Notes under the pieces: model-generated
The model's input: only the letters and a program-made list of their open reading frames with translations
What the model was told of the DNA's origin: nothing
Databases searched by the model: none
Made by a program: the position numbers and the translations under genes
Part shown: positions 10,880-22,531 of the stretch, one piece after another
Numbering within the stretch: position 1 is the stretch's first letter
Layout of the letters: the number at the start of each line of letters is the position of its first letter
Source: Cryptomeria japonica
Taxonomy: Eukaryota > Streptophyta > Pinopsida > Cupressales > Cupressaceae
Assembly: GCF_030272615.1 (NCBI RefSeq)
Contig: NC_081410.1
Coordinates: forward strand, 572,395,241 to 572,459,240
Reading direction: 5' to 3'
DNA: 64,000 nt

Positions 10880-11680
10880 TGTTGGCATATGCACACTCCA
10901 ATGAGACATTGTAGGTGATTGAAGGTTTTATCATTGATGGCAACCTTACAATCCTATCATACCGACAAGGCATTATACTGGCAAGGCATTACACTGGCAT
11001 CAACGTTCACACTCTACACCGGCACTGGCACAGAGAAAGGAAGTATACTGGCATAAAGGCCGATAGGATTTTGTTATATTATATTTTGTTTATTATTGTA
11101 AAAACTTTGTAAGCTAACTTAGCATGTTGTAAAATGACTCTTATACATAAAAGAGATCATTGTAGACTTTTTGGAATGAAGTTATGTAAGTGATGTAAGC
11201 AAAATATTAAGGCAGACCTATTATGCGAAATATAGGTTAAAGGGTTTATGTAAGAAGCAGAGTAGAAACTGGTACTGAATCAGGCATTATAGATGCTATT
11301 GTAAAGTAGTACAAGATATTGAATTTGTACAATCCACATTGTAAGTCAGTGAGACTTCCCATTGAGTAGTGAGCTCTAGGTAGTTGGCCTTCCTACATGT
11401 GTAGGCCCCTCTTGTAAGTAATATTCTCTTATTGGCCAGTAAGTGGATATTGTGGGTCACAAATCCCACCGAGGTTTTTCTCACACCAGGTTTCCTCGTT
11501 AAATCCTTGTGTCATGGCGTGCTATTCATGTGGATGTTTTTAATTCTGTTTATTTCATTATTTCTTGCATACCAGTACACTATTATAATATGTTCTGCAT
11601 GTTTTAAGTCAAGAAATTCTATATACCGGTTAGATACTGATTCACCCCCCCCCCTCACAGTATCTGTGGGAATCCTAACA
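10880..11680 (+). repeat. A3 5' LTR
   Basis: 801 bp, TG...CA. A hand count over the first ~148 bp gives about nine substitutions against the 3' LTR. An inverted repeat flanks the TATA-like core (11138-11155, CTCTT...AAGAG). CCTACATGTGTAGG near 11392 replaces the CCTGCATGTGCAGG found in other copies. Confidence 0.9.
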
Positions 11681-11751
11681 ATTAGTATTAGAGCCTGGTC
11701 CTCTATTTTCATAAGCCTGATAGCTTGAGGAAGATCTTGACACCAGTAAAG

Positions 11752-12909
11752 ATGGAAAATCTGATGAAGCAACTTGAAGGAGATCTCTTAGACTAAGATA
11801 CAGAAAAATTGAAAAATATCAAACTAGAAGATGATTTAAAGGCAGCTCAGGATATCATTTAGGCACTTCAAGAGAATCTTACTGTTGCAAGAAATAAGAG
11901 AAGAGAACTTTGTGAAAAGATGCAAAATGAGAATGATGAAAAGGAATTACTTAATGATTAGATAAGCAAGCTGAAATTGGAGAACATGACAACAAAGAAT
12001 GAGATGTAGGATATGACTATGAGATTTTGTAAAGAAATTAAGGATAGGAAGAAGAATGAAGAAGAATTGACCAAAAGACTAAGTGATGCAGCAAATGAGA
12101 ACACAAGACTTAGCTATGAAAATGATTTATTGAAGACAGGTCTGATGCACACTCAGAATGACTCCAATGAACTGATGAGATAGAAAAAGGTCTTAGAAAG
12201 AGAACTAGAAACTACAAATCAACATAAAGAAAAATTCAAGAAAAGCTCAGAGGAACTTGGCACCTTGTTGAAGAATCAAAAACCTAAAGGTGACACTTCT
12301 AGAATTGGCTTTGAAGTTGGTGAAAGCTCTGGTACTGCAAATACTCAGGATCATAGCAAACCGGTAAGACAACCTAATGCTTATAAATTCAATGGAAAAT
12401 GCTTTAACTGTAATAAGTATGGTCATAGAGCAAATGAATGTAGATCTAGAAATTATCAAAAAATCAACACATCCACCAGTCAATGTTCAAAATGCAACAA
12501 AGTTGGTCACAACTCTGAAAATTGTAGAATGAATGTGAAATGTTATATTTGTGGAAGATTTGGACATTTATCTAATCAATGCAGATAACAAACTGACATA
12601 GGTTATGGGAAAGCTATTCAGAAGAATAATGTAACTTGTTATGCGTGTAACAAGATTGGACATATTGCAAAATTATGTAGAAGTAAAGGATCACTGGTAG
12701 ACAACAAAAGTTCTAGCTTGAAGGGTAAAGAAAAAGTTGAAGAGGTTAAGAAAGAATTCTCAAAACAATGGATTAGAAAAGCTGATCTAAATATTGGGAA
12801 TACTCCTCCACTGGTAGAACTAGTCAATGCTTCACTGGTAGGATAGAGTGATGCTTCACCGATAGGACAGAGTAGTGCTCCACCGATAGGAAGTTCTTCA
12901 TCTAATTGA
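11752..12909 (+). pseudogene. Family A ORF1, copy A3 (all four zinc knuckles intact)
   Basis: A 386-codon reading in one frame from ATG 11752 to TGA 12907-12909, with about seven in-frame stops, several at positions that are glutamine in A4 or A2. The coiled-coil part carries most of the stops. All four CX2CX4HX4C motifs are complete: CFNCNKYGHRANEC, CSKCNKVGHNSENC, CYICGRFGHLSNQC and CYACNKIGHIAKLC, spanning about 12400-12680. The tail is longer than in A2/A4 because the short motif SPVGQS/APPIG is repeated. It is probably a nucleic-acid-binding Gag-like protein without a capsid domain. It is not translatable as it stands. Confidence 0.85.
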
Positions 12910-13064
12910 AGAAAGTTTCCTTGAGGGTTTGGCAATCTAATGATACATGTGATATTATTCCCTCAGTTAGAGATGAGAAGTTGGAAATTACTTATTACCG
13001 GCAGACAATGTTAAGTGAACACTTAATTGGCATGCATTTAATGTGGTAGATGGCAAAAAGACAC

Positions 13065-13070
13065 TATAAA
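13065..13070 (+). promoter_or_regulatory. Internal TATA-like box before ORF2 (A3)
   Basis: TATAAA, 148 bp before the ORF2 ATG at 13213. Confidence 0.5.
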
Positions 13071-13212
13071 TTTGAGGTTTTGGCTCTATTTCATTTTACT
13101 GAGATTTCAAACCTACAAAGAGCGCGAAGATTCTGAGCTAAGGCATTTCGAGCAAGAGGCAAGAACACTTCAAGCAATCATCCATCCTAAAGGTAGTAAA
13201 AGGTATTTTATC

Positions 13213-16200
13213 ATGGCATCAACCTCTGCAATTGAGTATATAGCAAACCCTACTATTGTCGAAGTTATAAAAAGACCTAGGCCCATATTTCAATTAGTTC
13301 CCAAGGTAGCAAAGAAAGATGATACATTAGGTGCTTTTTCTCAAATTCCTAAGGGAGATGTTTATGCTGAAGACCCCAGAATTTACATTCACTGCAACAT
13401 TGAGGAACTAGGAGATGAAGAGATTAAAACCATGTTTAAAATTGTCATATGTGATGAATCCAGAAATGTAAAAGTTGAATATAAGATCATTGAAACCCTA
13501 GGATTTACAGAGATCCTTAGCATTCCTGAATTCCCCAAGGATGTGATTAGGATAGTCTTAAGCAGGGTACATGGTGAATTTTTTTGGTTAGATGCAATTC
13601 ACAAAATCACCAAGGAAGCTGTGAAAGTTGTCACAAGGTTACCGACCACTGGTAAAAGGCCAAACAAGACTAAAAAGGTCTCTAATGACCTAGTTATAAA
13701 CCTAACTGGTGCAACATCTAACAGAAGGTCCTTAAGAGTAAATGATGTAACAGATATTAATGTAAGATTTATCAGCATGATATTAGGATATAAAGCTACT
13801 CATGCTAATAGACTCAATTTAGTTTCAAGTCTGTGCATTAAGAGTGCTTATGATATGGTCATGGATAATGCGAAGATTGATGTATGTGAGTGGTTGAAGG
13901 ACGAATTAATTGACAACTTAGGAAAGATTAAGAAGGACAAGAAAGGAACTTTTAAATTTGAAAATCTGCTGGTATGTCTGATGCTACATATAACCAAATA
14001 GGTTCCCGGTATAGGCTACAAAGAACTTGGATATGATATACTGGTAGGGAAATAGCTAACAGAACTATTCAATAACATGGGAGAAGATAAGGAAAACAAT
14101 ATCTATGATTTCTTTCAAGCACTTAAAGCCAAAGTGAAGAAAAGAATCAGATTATCACAAAAGATTGTTGACAAATATAAGGATGAAATATGCTTTGTAA
14201 TCAAGAAAGATGAGATCTAGATGGAAGCAGTCATCCCTAGGACAGTTTGGGTAATAGAGATGGGCTATGAAATAGATGATCATATAATTGAAACATATGC
14301 TAAATCACTTCTGGAAGCCCCTAAAGAACCTAAGGAAGAAGTATTTGGTAGTGCAGAAACTATTGAAACCCAAATACAATCTAAGAAAAGAGTGAAAAAG
14401 GTTGAGGCAGTTGTAAGAAAAGGTTCCAGACAGGCAAAGGCTATTAAAGAAGATATGTTAAAGCAAACCGGTATAATAGGGGATGAGTTAGTAGCTCCAC
14501 AACCTGAAACTCACCTATCACCGGTAGGTACTTCTTTAGAGAATGATATTCCTGCAACTTTCAAGAGAGTTGTAAGGAAAAGAGATCCCTCACCGGCAAC
14601 CACACCCTCACCTAGGAGGACAAGACAAAAACAACAAGCAGTGAGATCTCCGGTAAGAAAGGCTACACCAAAGAAGAAGAAGCTGACACCCAAAAAGAAG
14701 AAAAGGACAAACAAGGACTTGGCCCCTCTTGAAATACTGTTGAATGAAATTACAGAGGAAGGGAAATTGAAGAATATAGAGAAACTATATGCCACTCTGA
14801 CAGCTAATGAAAAAGAGCAAGTAGAAAATAGTGTTATATTGCATATGGATATGTATAAGAAATTTTTTATGGAAGTAGTAGATGAAGTACCAGATGAACT
14901 ATTTAAGAGGCTGGAAGAAAGAAGACAAGCAGTAATAGAACTTGACAAGAAAATCAAGATAGAAAAGCTACTTGTTGTATATCTAGTGAATTCACCCAAA
15001 GAAATTGATGACTTAATTGCTGAAGCCAACCGGTCAGTATTTTCTACTGCATGCTGGCACATTGCTTTAATGGTTGGAAGAGTTAATGAGGTCACTGAGG
15101 AGACATAAAATGCATGGGATATTTTCCTAGTGGAAAAAGAAAAACAAGAAGAATACATGAGTCAAAAACCTATAAAGGTATATCAGAAAGAAAGAGACAA
15201 GGGTAAAGGTAAAGTTGGTGGACCACCCAGTATCAAGGTTAAAGACAACTTACCCCCACCTCCTTTGATTACTCCACCAGTAAAAACAACAGCTACAAAA
15301 GATCAACCGGCAGTTGAAAGTATGGATGTAGAGGATGTCAATCCTAATCCTGAAGTCTTATATACAATGGATGTTGATACTCAAAAGATCAACTTTGTGG
15401 TAGATAAAGATATAGCTGATAAGACTGACATGGCTAGTGAGCCTCTGGTAGCTGAGAAAACTGATCACACACAGGAGAAACCGGTAGATGAAAAAGAGCA
15501 ATAGGTAGAAACTCAAACTCAGACTGAGACAATGCAACAAACAGAGAAACAAATAGAGCAAAAGGCTCCATAATAGGAACAACAATAGAAACAGAAATAG
15601 GTTCATAAGGAAACAGTGCTACCGGCAACTAGAGAAATAGAAAAACCATTGCTTAAGGAAATACAAACACAAACAGACCTACTAGAGGTCAATACAAGCT
15701 TGGTTACTTCCACTGGTGGTACTCTGAATATAGGTTCATCATCAAGCTACAAATCAACTAATGTGACTGAAGTACTATTAGATTCAATTAAAAAGATAAT
15801 AGATTGCAGCTCACAAGCTTATAAGGCAATAGATGACACAATACCAATTTTGAAGGTAATTGCTCCTAACTGTAATATAGACAATAAAGATTCTTTAGGA
15901 AAACTTGATGCCTTGTGTAAATATATCACAGAGAACATTGAGAAAATAAAGGAAGAGACATTGAAGGACAAATTGGAAATTGAAAAGCAAAAATTCTTTG
16001 ATGAGCAGATAAAGAAGTGTACTGGACATTTTGACACATTTCTACCGGAACTGTGTAATTTATTGAAAGAATACAAAACTCTATACAAAGACACTTGTAA
16101 GACAAACCTTTTGACTATAGATATAGATAAGAAGATGAGCAAGGCACAGGATGAAATCAATAAACTTGCAGATAATTTTGTTAACTCACCTGATACATTA

Positions 16201-16512
16201 TCAGTTTTTGAACAGAAGATAACAAATTTTGAAGAAGAATTACTTAAAATGGAAAGAGAAAAAGAGAGAATATTGAATAAGGCAAAGCATCTAAGATTAA
16301 AACTGAGTCCAAGATTGGACTATCTAGCATCATTACGGAAGGAAATATCAAAGGCACTGATACAAGGATAGAAAACACTGGCAGAGCATTTGCAACATCT
16401 CATTGGTATAGTTAAAAGAACAGAGACAACAATAAGAGACAGTAAAAAGTTTATGGAGAGTATAAACTTGATTTTGGTAGATCTATTTCAAATTGTAACT
16501 ACTCAGTTATAA
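13213..16512 (+). pseudogene. Family A ORF2, copy A3 (1100 codons, stops only)
   Basis: A single frame from ATG 13213 (MASTSAIEYIANP) to TAA 16510-16512, interrupted by in-frame stops (13999, 14053, 14218, 15106, 15502 and several just after, 16369). Residues 1-330 form a conserved domain (RVHGEFFWLDAIHKITKEAV, SLRVNDV, FISMILGYKATHANRLN, CEWLKDELIDNL). A MEAVIPRTVWVIEMGYEID block follows, then a basic segment KRTRQ.../TPKKKK (about residues 480-510) that could be a nuclear localisation signal, then a helical segment. Next come a low-complexity proline/threonine/glutamate region, the NVTEVLLDSIKKI block, and a C-terminal charged coiled coil (EQKI, EREKERILNKAKHL). No enzyme motif is recognised. 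It is not RT, integrase, protease or a known transposase to my eye. The 14218 TAG corresponds to TGG in A4, a G-to-A change. Confidence 0.83.
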
Positions 16513-16549
16513 TGTTGATACTACAAACTCTACTGACATCTTGTCAACC

Positions 16550-16717
16550 TTTGTCATTGATGCCAAAGGGGGAGTAGTGGGATGAGAAAATTCAAATATC
16601 ATAGGAATCATATGCTCAGGGGGAGCAGACATTTTTGGTAACTTTTTGGACTTCACATTTTTTATACACTTTTTGAAATTTCTCATGAGTGTTGCCATCA
16701 ATGCCAGAGGGGGAGAT
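16550..16717 (+). promoter_or_regulatory. Polypurine region of A3
   Basis: Three purine blocks occur: TTGATGCCAAAGGGGGAGTA (about 16556-16575), CAGGGGGAGCA (about 16618) and the LTR-adjacent GCCAGAGGGGGAGAT ending at 16717. Only the last should prime plus-strand DNA at the LTR. In A2 the equivalent tract ends at 18518 and in A4 at 61849. Confidence 0.75.
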
Positions 16718-17605
16718 TGTTGGCATATGCACACCCCAATGAGACATTGTAGGTGATTGAAGGTTTTGTCATTGATGGAAACCTTACAATCCTATCATAC
16801 CGGCAAGGCATTATACTAACAAGGCATTACACTGGCATCAATAATCACACTCTACACCGGCACTCAGGACACCAGCACTCAGGACACAGGCACCAACACA
16901 GAGAAAGGAAGTATACCGGCACAGAGGCTGACAGGATTTTGTTATATTATATTTTATTTATTATTGTAAAAAATTTGTAAGCTAACTTGGCATGTTGTAA
17001 AATGAATCTTATATATAAAAGAGATCATTATAGACTTTTTGGAATGAAGTTATGTAAGTGATGTAAGCGAAATATTAAGGCAAACCTATTATGCGAAATA
17101 TAGGTTAAAGGGTTTATGTAAGAAGCAGAGCAGCAATCGGTACTAAATCAGGCATTATAGTTGCTATTGTAAAGTAGTACAAGATATTGGATTTGTACAA
17201 TCCACATTGTAAGTCAATGAGACTTCCCATTGAGCAGTGAGCTCTAGGTAGTTGGCCTTCCTGCATGTGCAGGCCCCTCTTGTAAGTAATATTCTCTTAT
17301 TAGCCAATAAGTGGATATTGTGGGTCACTGCATGTGCAGGCCCCTCTTGTAAGTAATATTCTCTTATTAGTGGATATTGTGGGTCACAAATCCCACTGAG
17401 GTTTTTCCCATACTGGGTTTCCTCATTAAATCCTTGTGTCATGGTGTGCTTTTCATGTGAATGTTTTTAATTCTATTTATTTCATTATTTCTTGCATACC
17501 GGTACACTAGCATAATATGTTATGCATGTTTTAAGTTAAGAAATTCTATATACCGGTTAGATACTGATTCAACCCCCCCTCTCAGTATCAGTGGGAATCC
17601 TAACA
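16718..17605 (+). repeat. A3 3' LTR with internal duplication
   Basis: 888 bp, longer than the 801-bp partner. The extra length includes a direct duplication of the segment TGCATGTGCAGGCCCCTCTT...TGTGGGTCAC (first copy about 17263-17328, second about 17329-17395) and a short repeat of CACTCAGGACAC near 16860-16886. Termini and flanking TATAA are intact. Confidence 0.88.
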
Positions 17606-18319
17606 TATAAGGCTATGTATAATACCATCCCCATTCTTAAATTGATTGCACCTAAGTGCAATGTAGAATATAAAGATTCCTTGAGTCAATTAGACACATT
17701 TTCTAAGTACATCACCGACAACATATTGACTATTGATCAAATAAATGAAGAGATGTTTAAAGAGAAAATGGACAAGGAAAAAGATAAATTCTTTGATGAG
17801 ATAATAAAGAAGTGCATGGGAAACATTGATACCCTCTTACCAGCACTAAGTAAAACAATAATGGAGTTTAAGGAGATATATAGAGATACATGTAAGACAA
17901 ATCTTTTGACAGTGGATATCGATAAGGAGATCAGCAAAGTACAAAAAGAAATAAATGATACAACTGACAATATCATTGGTTCATCAGAACCAATATTAGT
18001 TATAGAATAGGAGATAGATGGATTTGAGGAGAAACTTGAGAAGTTGGAGAAGGAAAAGGAAAGAATAAAAGGAAAGGCAAAAGATCTTAAATGTAGGCTC
18101 AGTCCTAAACTAGATAACCTCATCTCTTTGAGGAAAGAGATCTCAGAAGTACTTGTTCAAAGACAAAAGACACCGGAAGAGAAAATGCATCACCTCACCG
18201 GTACAATTCAAAGAATAGAGGTAGCATTGAAGGACAATGATAGGTTCACTCAGAGCCTGAATTTGGTATTAGTAGACCTATTTTAGATTGTAACCAACTG
18301 GTTACAAGGTTCGAGCTAA
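17606..18319 (+). pseudogene. Family A ORF2, copy A2, 3' part
   Basis: Resumes the A2 reading after A3: YKAMYNTIPILKLIAPKCNV, SQLDTFSKYITDNILT, then a charged coiled coil (EKEKERIKGKAKDL) and the end VTNWLQGSS before TAA 18317-18319. There are stops near 18010 and at about 18284. This is the C-terminal helical domain seen also in A3 and A4. Confidence 0.82.
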
Positions 18320-18518
18320 AACTACACTTAGTTGACATTTTGACAACCTTTGTCATTGATGTCAAAGGGGGAGTAGTAGAGAAGAGAAAAATCAAATGAC
18401 TTAGAGATCATTTGCTCAGGGGGAGCACACAGTTTTGGTAAGATTTTTGGAGTTCAATTTTTGGATACAATTTTGAATTTTTCTCATGGGTGTTGCCATC
18501 AATGCCAAAGGAGGAGAT

Positions 18519-19262
18519 TGTTGGCATTTCACACTCCAATGAGAATTGTAGGTGATTAAAGGTATTGTCATTTATGGAAACCTTGCAATCTAATGGCACC
18601 GACGGACTCTACACCGGCAGTGGCAACAATGTTTACCGGCACCCTAGTCAACAGGGTTTTGTTTATTGTATATTGTATTTAATTGTAATATCTTTTTATA
18701 AGCCGACATGGCATATTGTAATAAGACTCATATATAAGTATGAGATCTTGTAGGTCATTTTGTAGAGAGATGATAGGGTGGATATGTAGAGTGAATACTA
18801 AGGTAGATCTTGTAGAAAGGTTTACGGTTATTGTATGAGCTTCAATCGGTACTGAACCTGGCATAGAAGATGATTTTTGTACGAGTACATTATATTGGAT
18901 TCTCATAATCCATTTTGTAAGTCAGTGAGACTTTCTTTTGTATTTGAGAAGTGAGCTCTAGGGAGTTGGCCTTCCTGCATGTGCATGCACACTATTGTAA
19001 GTAATATCCATTCATTGGCTAGTGAGTGAATATTGTGGGTCAGAAATCCCACTGAGATTTTTCCAACACCGGGTTTCCTCACCAAAAATCTTGTGTTATG
19101 GTGTTCTTTCTATATTGTGTTTATTGTTCATATTTACTGCATTAATTCTTATTTAGTGGTACATTGTTTTGGAATGGAAAGTACTTAATAAGGTCAGAAA
19201 ATCTGTAAACTGGCTAGATACTAATTCATTCCCCCCTCTTAGTATCTTTGGGAATACTAACA
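18519..19262 (+). repeat. A2 3' LTR
   Basis: 744 bp, preceded by the polypurine tract GCCAAAGGAGGAGAT and ending CTAACA before TACTA. It carries the TATA core within an inverted repeat at 18727-18744. Confidence 0.9.
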
Positions 19263-20500
19263 TACTAGGACCTATTAACTATATATATTATTAAATGCCA
19301 TATATTAAATAGCATAATAGGTCCTACTAACTATATATGAAATTAAGTAGTTACGATCAAATTAAATTGAATTACTTGACCAAGTCTTAAGGGGATCCCA
19401 TTAAGACACATGTAAAATAAGGATATGCACGTGTCTTAAGGGGATCCCAATCGTAGTTATTTATTTAAAATGATCCCCTTAAGCAACATGTGTGTCCTAT
19501 ATTTAAAGTAGTTCTTCTTTCCTTTACTTACCACATACATCCTATAATCTAGGCAGATGGTATTAAGCCACATACATCCTAATTAGGCCTATCATCTTAA
19601 GCCACATACATCCTAATTAGGCCAATCCCTTTAAGTCATGTGTCTTAAATGATTAATTACAAAATTTGTAGATGCTAAATTTGAAATTCCTATTCTAAAT
19701 ACATGAAATTAACTAATTACAACCATACAGGCCTCTTAAATAGCATGTAATAGGTCCTATTAACTATATATTCAATTTATTAAACTTAATTATGATCAAA
19801 TTTAATTTAATTTTGACCATGTCCCCTTAAGACACATGTAATTAGGAAATGCACGTACATCCTATAATTTAGGCATGTCCCCTTAAGCCACATACATCCT
19901 ATAATTTAGGCCTCTCCCCTTAAGCCACATACATCCTATAATTTGTAGATGTAAATTTGAAATTCCTATTCTAAGTACATTAAATTAACTATTTACAACC
20001 ATACAGGCCTCTTAACATACTATTACGACAATTCCCCTTTAACAAACTAGGACCTATTAACTATATATATTATTAAATGCCATATATATTAAATAGCATG
20101 TAATAGGTCCTATTAACTATATATTCAATTTATTAACACACATCCTAATTAGGCCTATCCCCTTAAGCCAATTGTGCTAGTTAGGCCAATCCCTTTAACG
20201 TGTGTCTTAAATGATTAATTACAAAATTTGTAGATGCTAAATTTAATTATGACCTATTTAGGCCTATCCCCTTAAGCCAAAATTATCCTATTTCTAGTTT
20301 GATCCCCTTAAGTCACGTGTCCTAACTTTAGGCCAATCCCCTTAAGTCATGTGTCACTTGATGATTAATTACACACATTTTCATAGATGTTAAATTTTAA
20401 ATTCTTATACATGATCATATTATATGTAAAAACGTGAATGTTCCTGATTTCATATGTACACATTGATTTCGAGCCATTATTGATGAGAATGTTGTTTTCA
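19263..20500. repeat. Z internal region: CCCCTTAAGCCACATACATCC array
   Basis: After A2 the body of Z resumes. It consists of irregular repeats of CCCCTTAAG(C/T)CACATACATC, TAGGACCTATTAACTATATA and TGATTAATTACAAAATTTGT, continuing those at 5460-6000. No convincing coding sequence. The motif appears in the opposite orientation (GTGGCTTAAGGGG) at 23935-24450. Confidence 0.6.
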
Positions 20501-20505
20501 TATAG

Positions 20506-22196
20506 GGAAAAGTTAATGAGATCCTTAGAGCACCACATATATCCCCACACATGCGTCGTTTTGCATCGAAGATGCAAAATGTTATTGATGCAATTAGGTC
20601 TATAGATGCAGAGCTTGATTCACATCGAGCATGGAGAGAGGAGAGACACCGGTTTTATTTTGATGGCCTCTCCTATAAGGATATTTTGAACCTAAGAATA
20701 GACAAATCTCACCTTGTTCCATATTTTTCAAACCCCATCACGACTGAACCCATTCCACCAAAAAAATCCCGCATATCCATGGGGTGGTGTACACATCAGG
20801 GCATGGCTGATAATTTTTGGGATCGATGGTAGATGGTATTTGACACCCACCACATGCCAACTTAGAGTGCCCTTTATAATTCTTGAGAAAATTATATGCA
20901 AAGTTTGTTTTGGGTTTAAAGCCCAATTATTTTGATATTAGAGCATTCCAAGGTGTTGGTGGTGGCATGCCATAGGATAGGTTGGGGGCATGCATTGACC
21001 CCAATAGACTTGCCCATCGCCAGGCCATTGTGGCTCCTATGCCTGTTATACCTATGACTGTTAATCAACATTCTGTTATCTCCACATTGGACTCATTGAC
21101 CACACTCACTGGTAGCCTTAGTCAGCAAATAGCTGATTTGTTGGACTGTGGTGACATTGACACTGGTGAGGATGATGTTGACATGAGTATAACCATTCCA
21201 TGTACATTGACACCTCATTTTTGTATGAGTTACCATCAACTATGCTATGGGCCTTGTGATGGTCCAGACCTTGCTTTGAGTTCACATCATGGTCCATCCT
21301 CTTCAGCTGCATGGGGAGCATCGACTGATCATGATAATATTGGTTCATATGTCGATTTTATTTGTGCTGATGATAATCCCATAGATCATGATTTATGTGG
21401 TAAACAGGTATGGGGAGATCCAATACATACATACAGTTTGCACTATATATATTTAAATTTACATAATTATATAGATCTCTCTATCTATATGTCTTCACTA
21501 TTTACACATGTACATGTCTCTAGCCCATGTTTGGGGCCACTACGACACCGACTTCCATGTCGGATTACCTACCTGCCATTGTGGTGAGTGCAGCTCCTCC
21601 AACATCGGTTGTTGCGGATGAGCAGAGAGATTCAGTACGTTGACACTCTATCTTAATTTATATATATATTTAGAGATTTAATTAATTTTGTTCATCAAAC
21701 TTACATGATATTTTAAATAAATAAATAAATTTTCATCATGTACATTTGATTTAATATCTAGATTTAATTAATTTTGTTGTACAAGTGGACACGACCATTG
21801 GGATGAGTTTACATTCAGATGGGCCATATGATCATCTTGATCCTCTTGTTAGTTTTTTGCAGACATCATCGACATTTCAAGTATTTAATGTTGATTTAAA
21901 TTTAAAAAAATTGATACAAGTTTCAGATATTTTATTTAAAAATCAAATTAATTTATATATTATATAATATATGTACATGCGTGCATATAATTGACACGTG
22001 CAACTCTTTTTTAAATACCTTGTAGGATCTTGTTGATAGTGGGGCTTTTGTTGATGTCGTCTCGAATACTGTAATGCATAGAGGAGATGATCTGAGTCAG
22101 ATACATGCGTATGAACATTAAATTAGATCTCTAGTTCAAAATGAACATTTTAAATATAAATTTAATTTAAATTTCTATTTTAAATCATTGATCTTG

Positions 22197-22264
<68 letters not shown>

Positions 22265-22531
22265 ATGTACCATATAGAATGAGATACCAATGCCATTGAC
22301 TACCCCTATAGCACCTAGAGATGCAGAGCCCCCAGTAGAGTCTAGAGGAGACAAGCCTACTCATGTACACATATGTGCTACTAAACTTATAATTGAAATT
22401 TTTAAATTATTTTTAAATATATATATGAACATGGACTACGTAGAACTCTCACAAAATTGAACATTTTTGTCTTGTAGAGTGGATCTTCTCCTCTTCATCT
22501 ACGTGGCTTAAAGAGGAATCTAGATCATATT
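20506..22531 (+). CDS. Candidate multi-exon second gene of transposon Z (unknown product, possibly decayed)
   Basis: Open segments bounded by plausible splice signals suggest a plant-style gene. The first exon follows CATATAG at 20499-20505 and reads GKVNEILRAPHISP, then MRRFASKMQNVIDAI, to about 20830. A second, about 20940-21410 (LAHRQAIVAPMPV, SQQIADLLDCGDIDTGEDD), ends at CAG/GTATGG. Short ones follow near 21530-21635, 21786-21885, 22026-22105, 22278-22364 and 22480-22531, each preceded by a pyrimidine/AG or TGTAG. One stop (near 20977) interrupts the second segment. No domain is recognised. It lies opposite the transposase, converging on it, as accessory genes do in some two-gene transposons. 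Exon edges are inferred from sequence only. Confidence 0.4.
22211..22262 (+). repeat. (GT)26 microsatellite
   Basis: Uninterrupted GT dinucleotide run directly after a short (AT)n, in a putative intron of the Z second gene. Confidence 0.95.

Larger units (their letters stand above)
10880..17605 (+). mobile_element. Family A LTR retrotransposon copy A3
   Basis: A complete 6.7-kb copy starting TGTTGGCATATGC and ending CCTAACA, flanked by the perfect duplication TATAA (10875-10879 and 17606-17610). It is inserted within ORF2 of A2, a family member inside a family member. Order: LTR 10880-11680, degenerate primer-binding site, ORF1 11752-12909, TATAAA 13065, ORF2 13213-16512, polypurine tract, LTR 16718-17605. 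Both ORFs keep one frame throughout and are broken only by stop codons, so this is the best template for the family's coding layout. Confidence 0.93.
6007..19262 (+). mobile_element. Family A LTR retrotransposon copy A2 (contains A3)
   Basis: It starts TGTTGGCATTGC and ends CTAACA, flanked by the perfect 5-bp duplication TACTA (6002-6006 and 19263-19267). Order: 5' LTR 6007-6765, primer-binding site, ORF1 6837-7949, spacer with TATAAA, ORF2 8251-10879 interrupted by A3 and resuming at 17606, polypurine tract, 3' LTR 18519-19262. With A3 and one TATAA removed, the element is about 6.5 kb. There is no pol region. The two LTRs are visibly diverged, so this is not a recent insertion. Confidence 0.92.

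Noticed and set aside
13213-14001. Plant mobile domain (aminotransferase-like) or envelope protein for ORF2
   Set aside because: I could not see the diagnostic motifs of the plant mobile domain, and there are no signal peptide or transmembrane segments as expected for an envelope-like protein; left as unknown.
20365-20577. Minus-strand ORF beside the Z second gene
   Set aside because: Short, overlaps a putative splice site region and repeats; no similarity or codon pattern supporting it.
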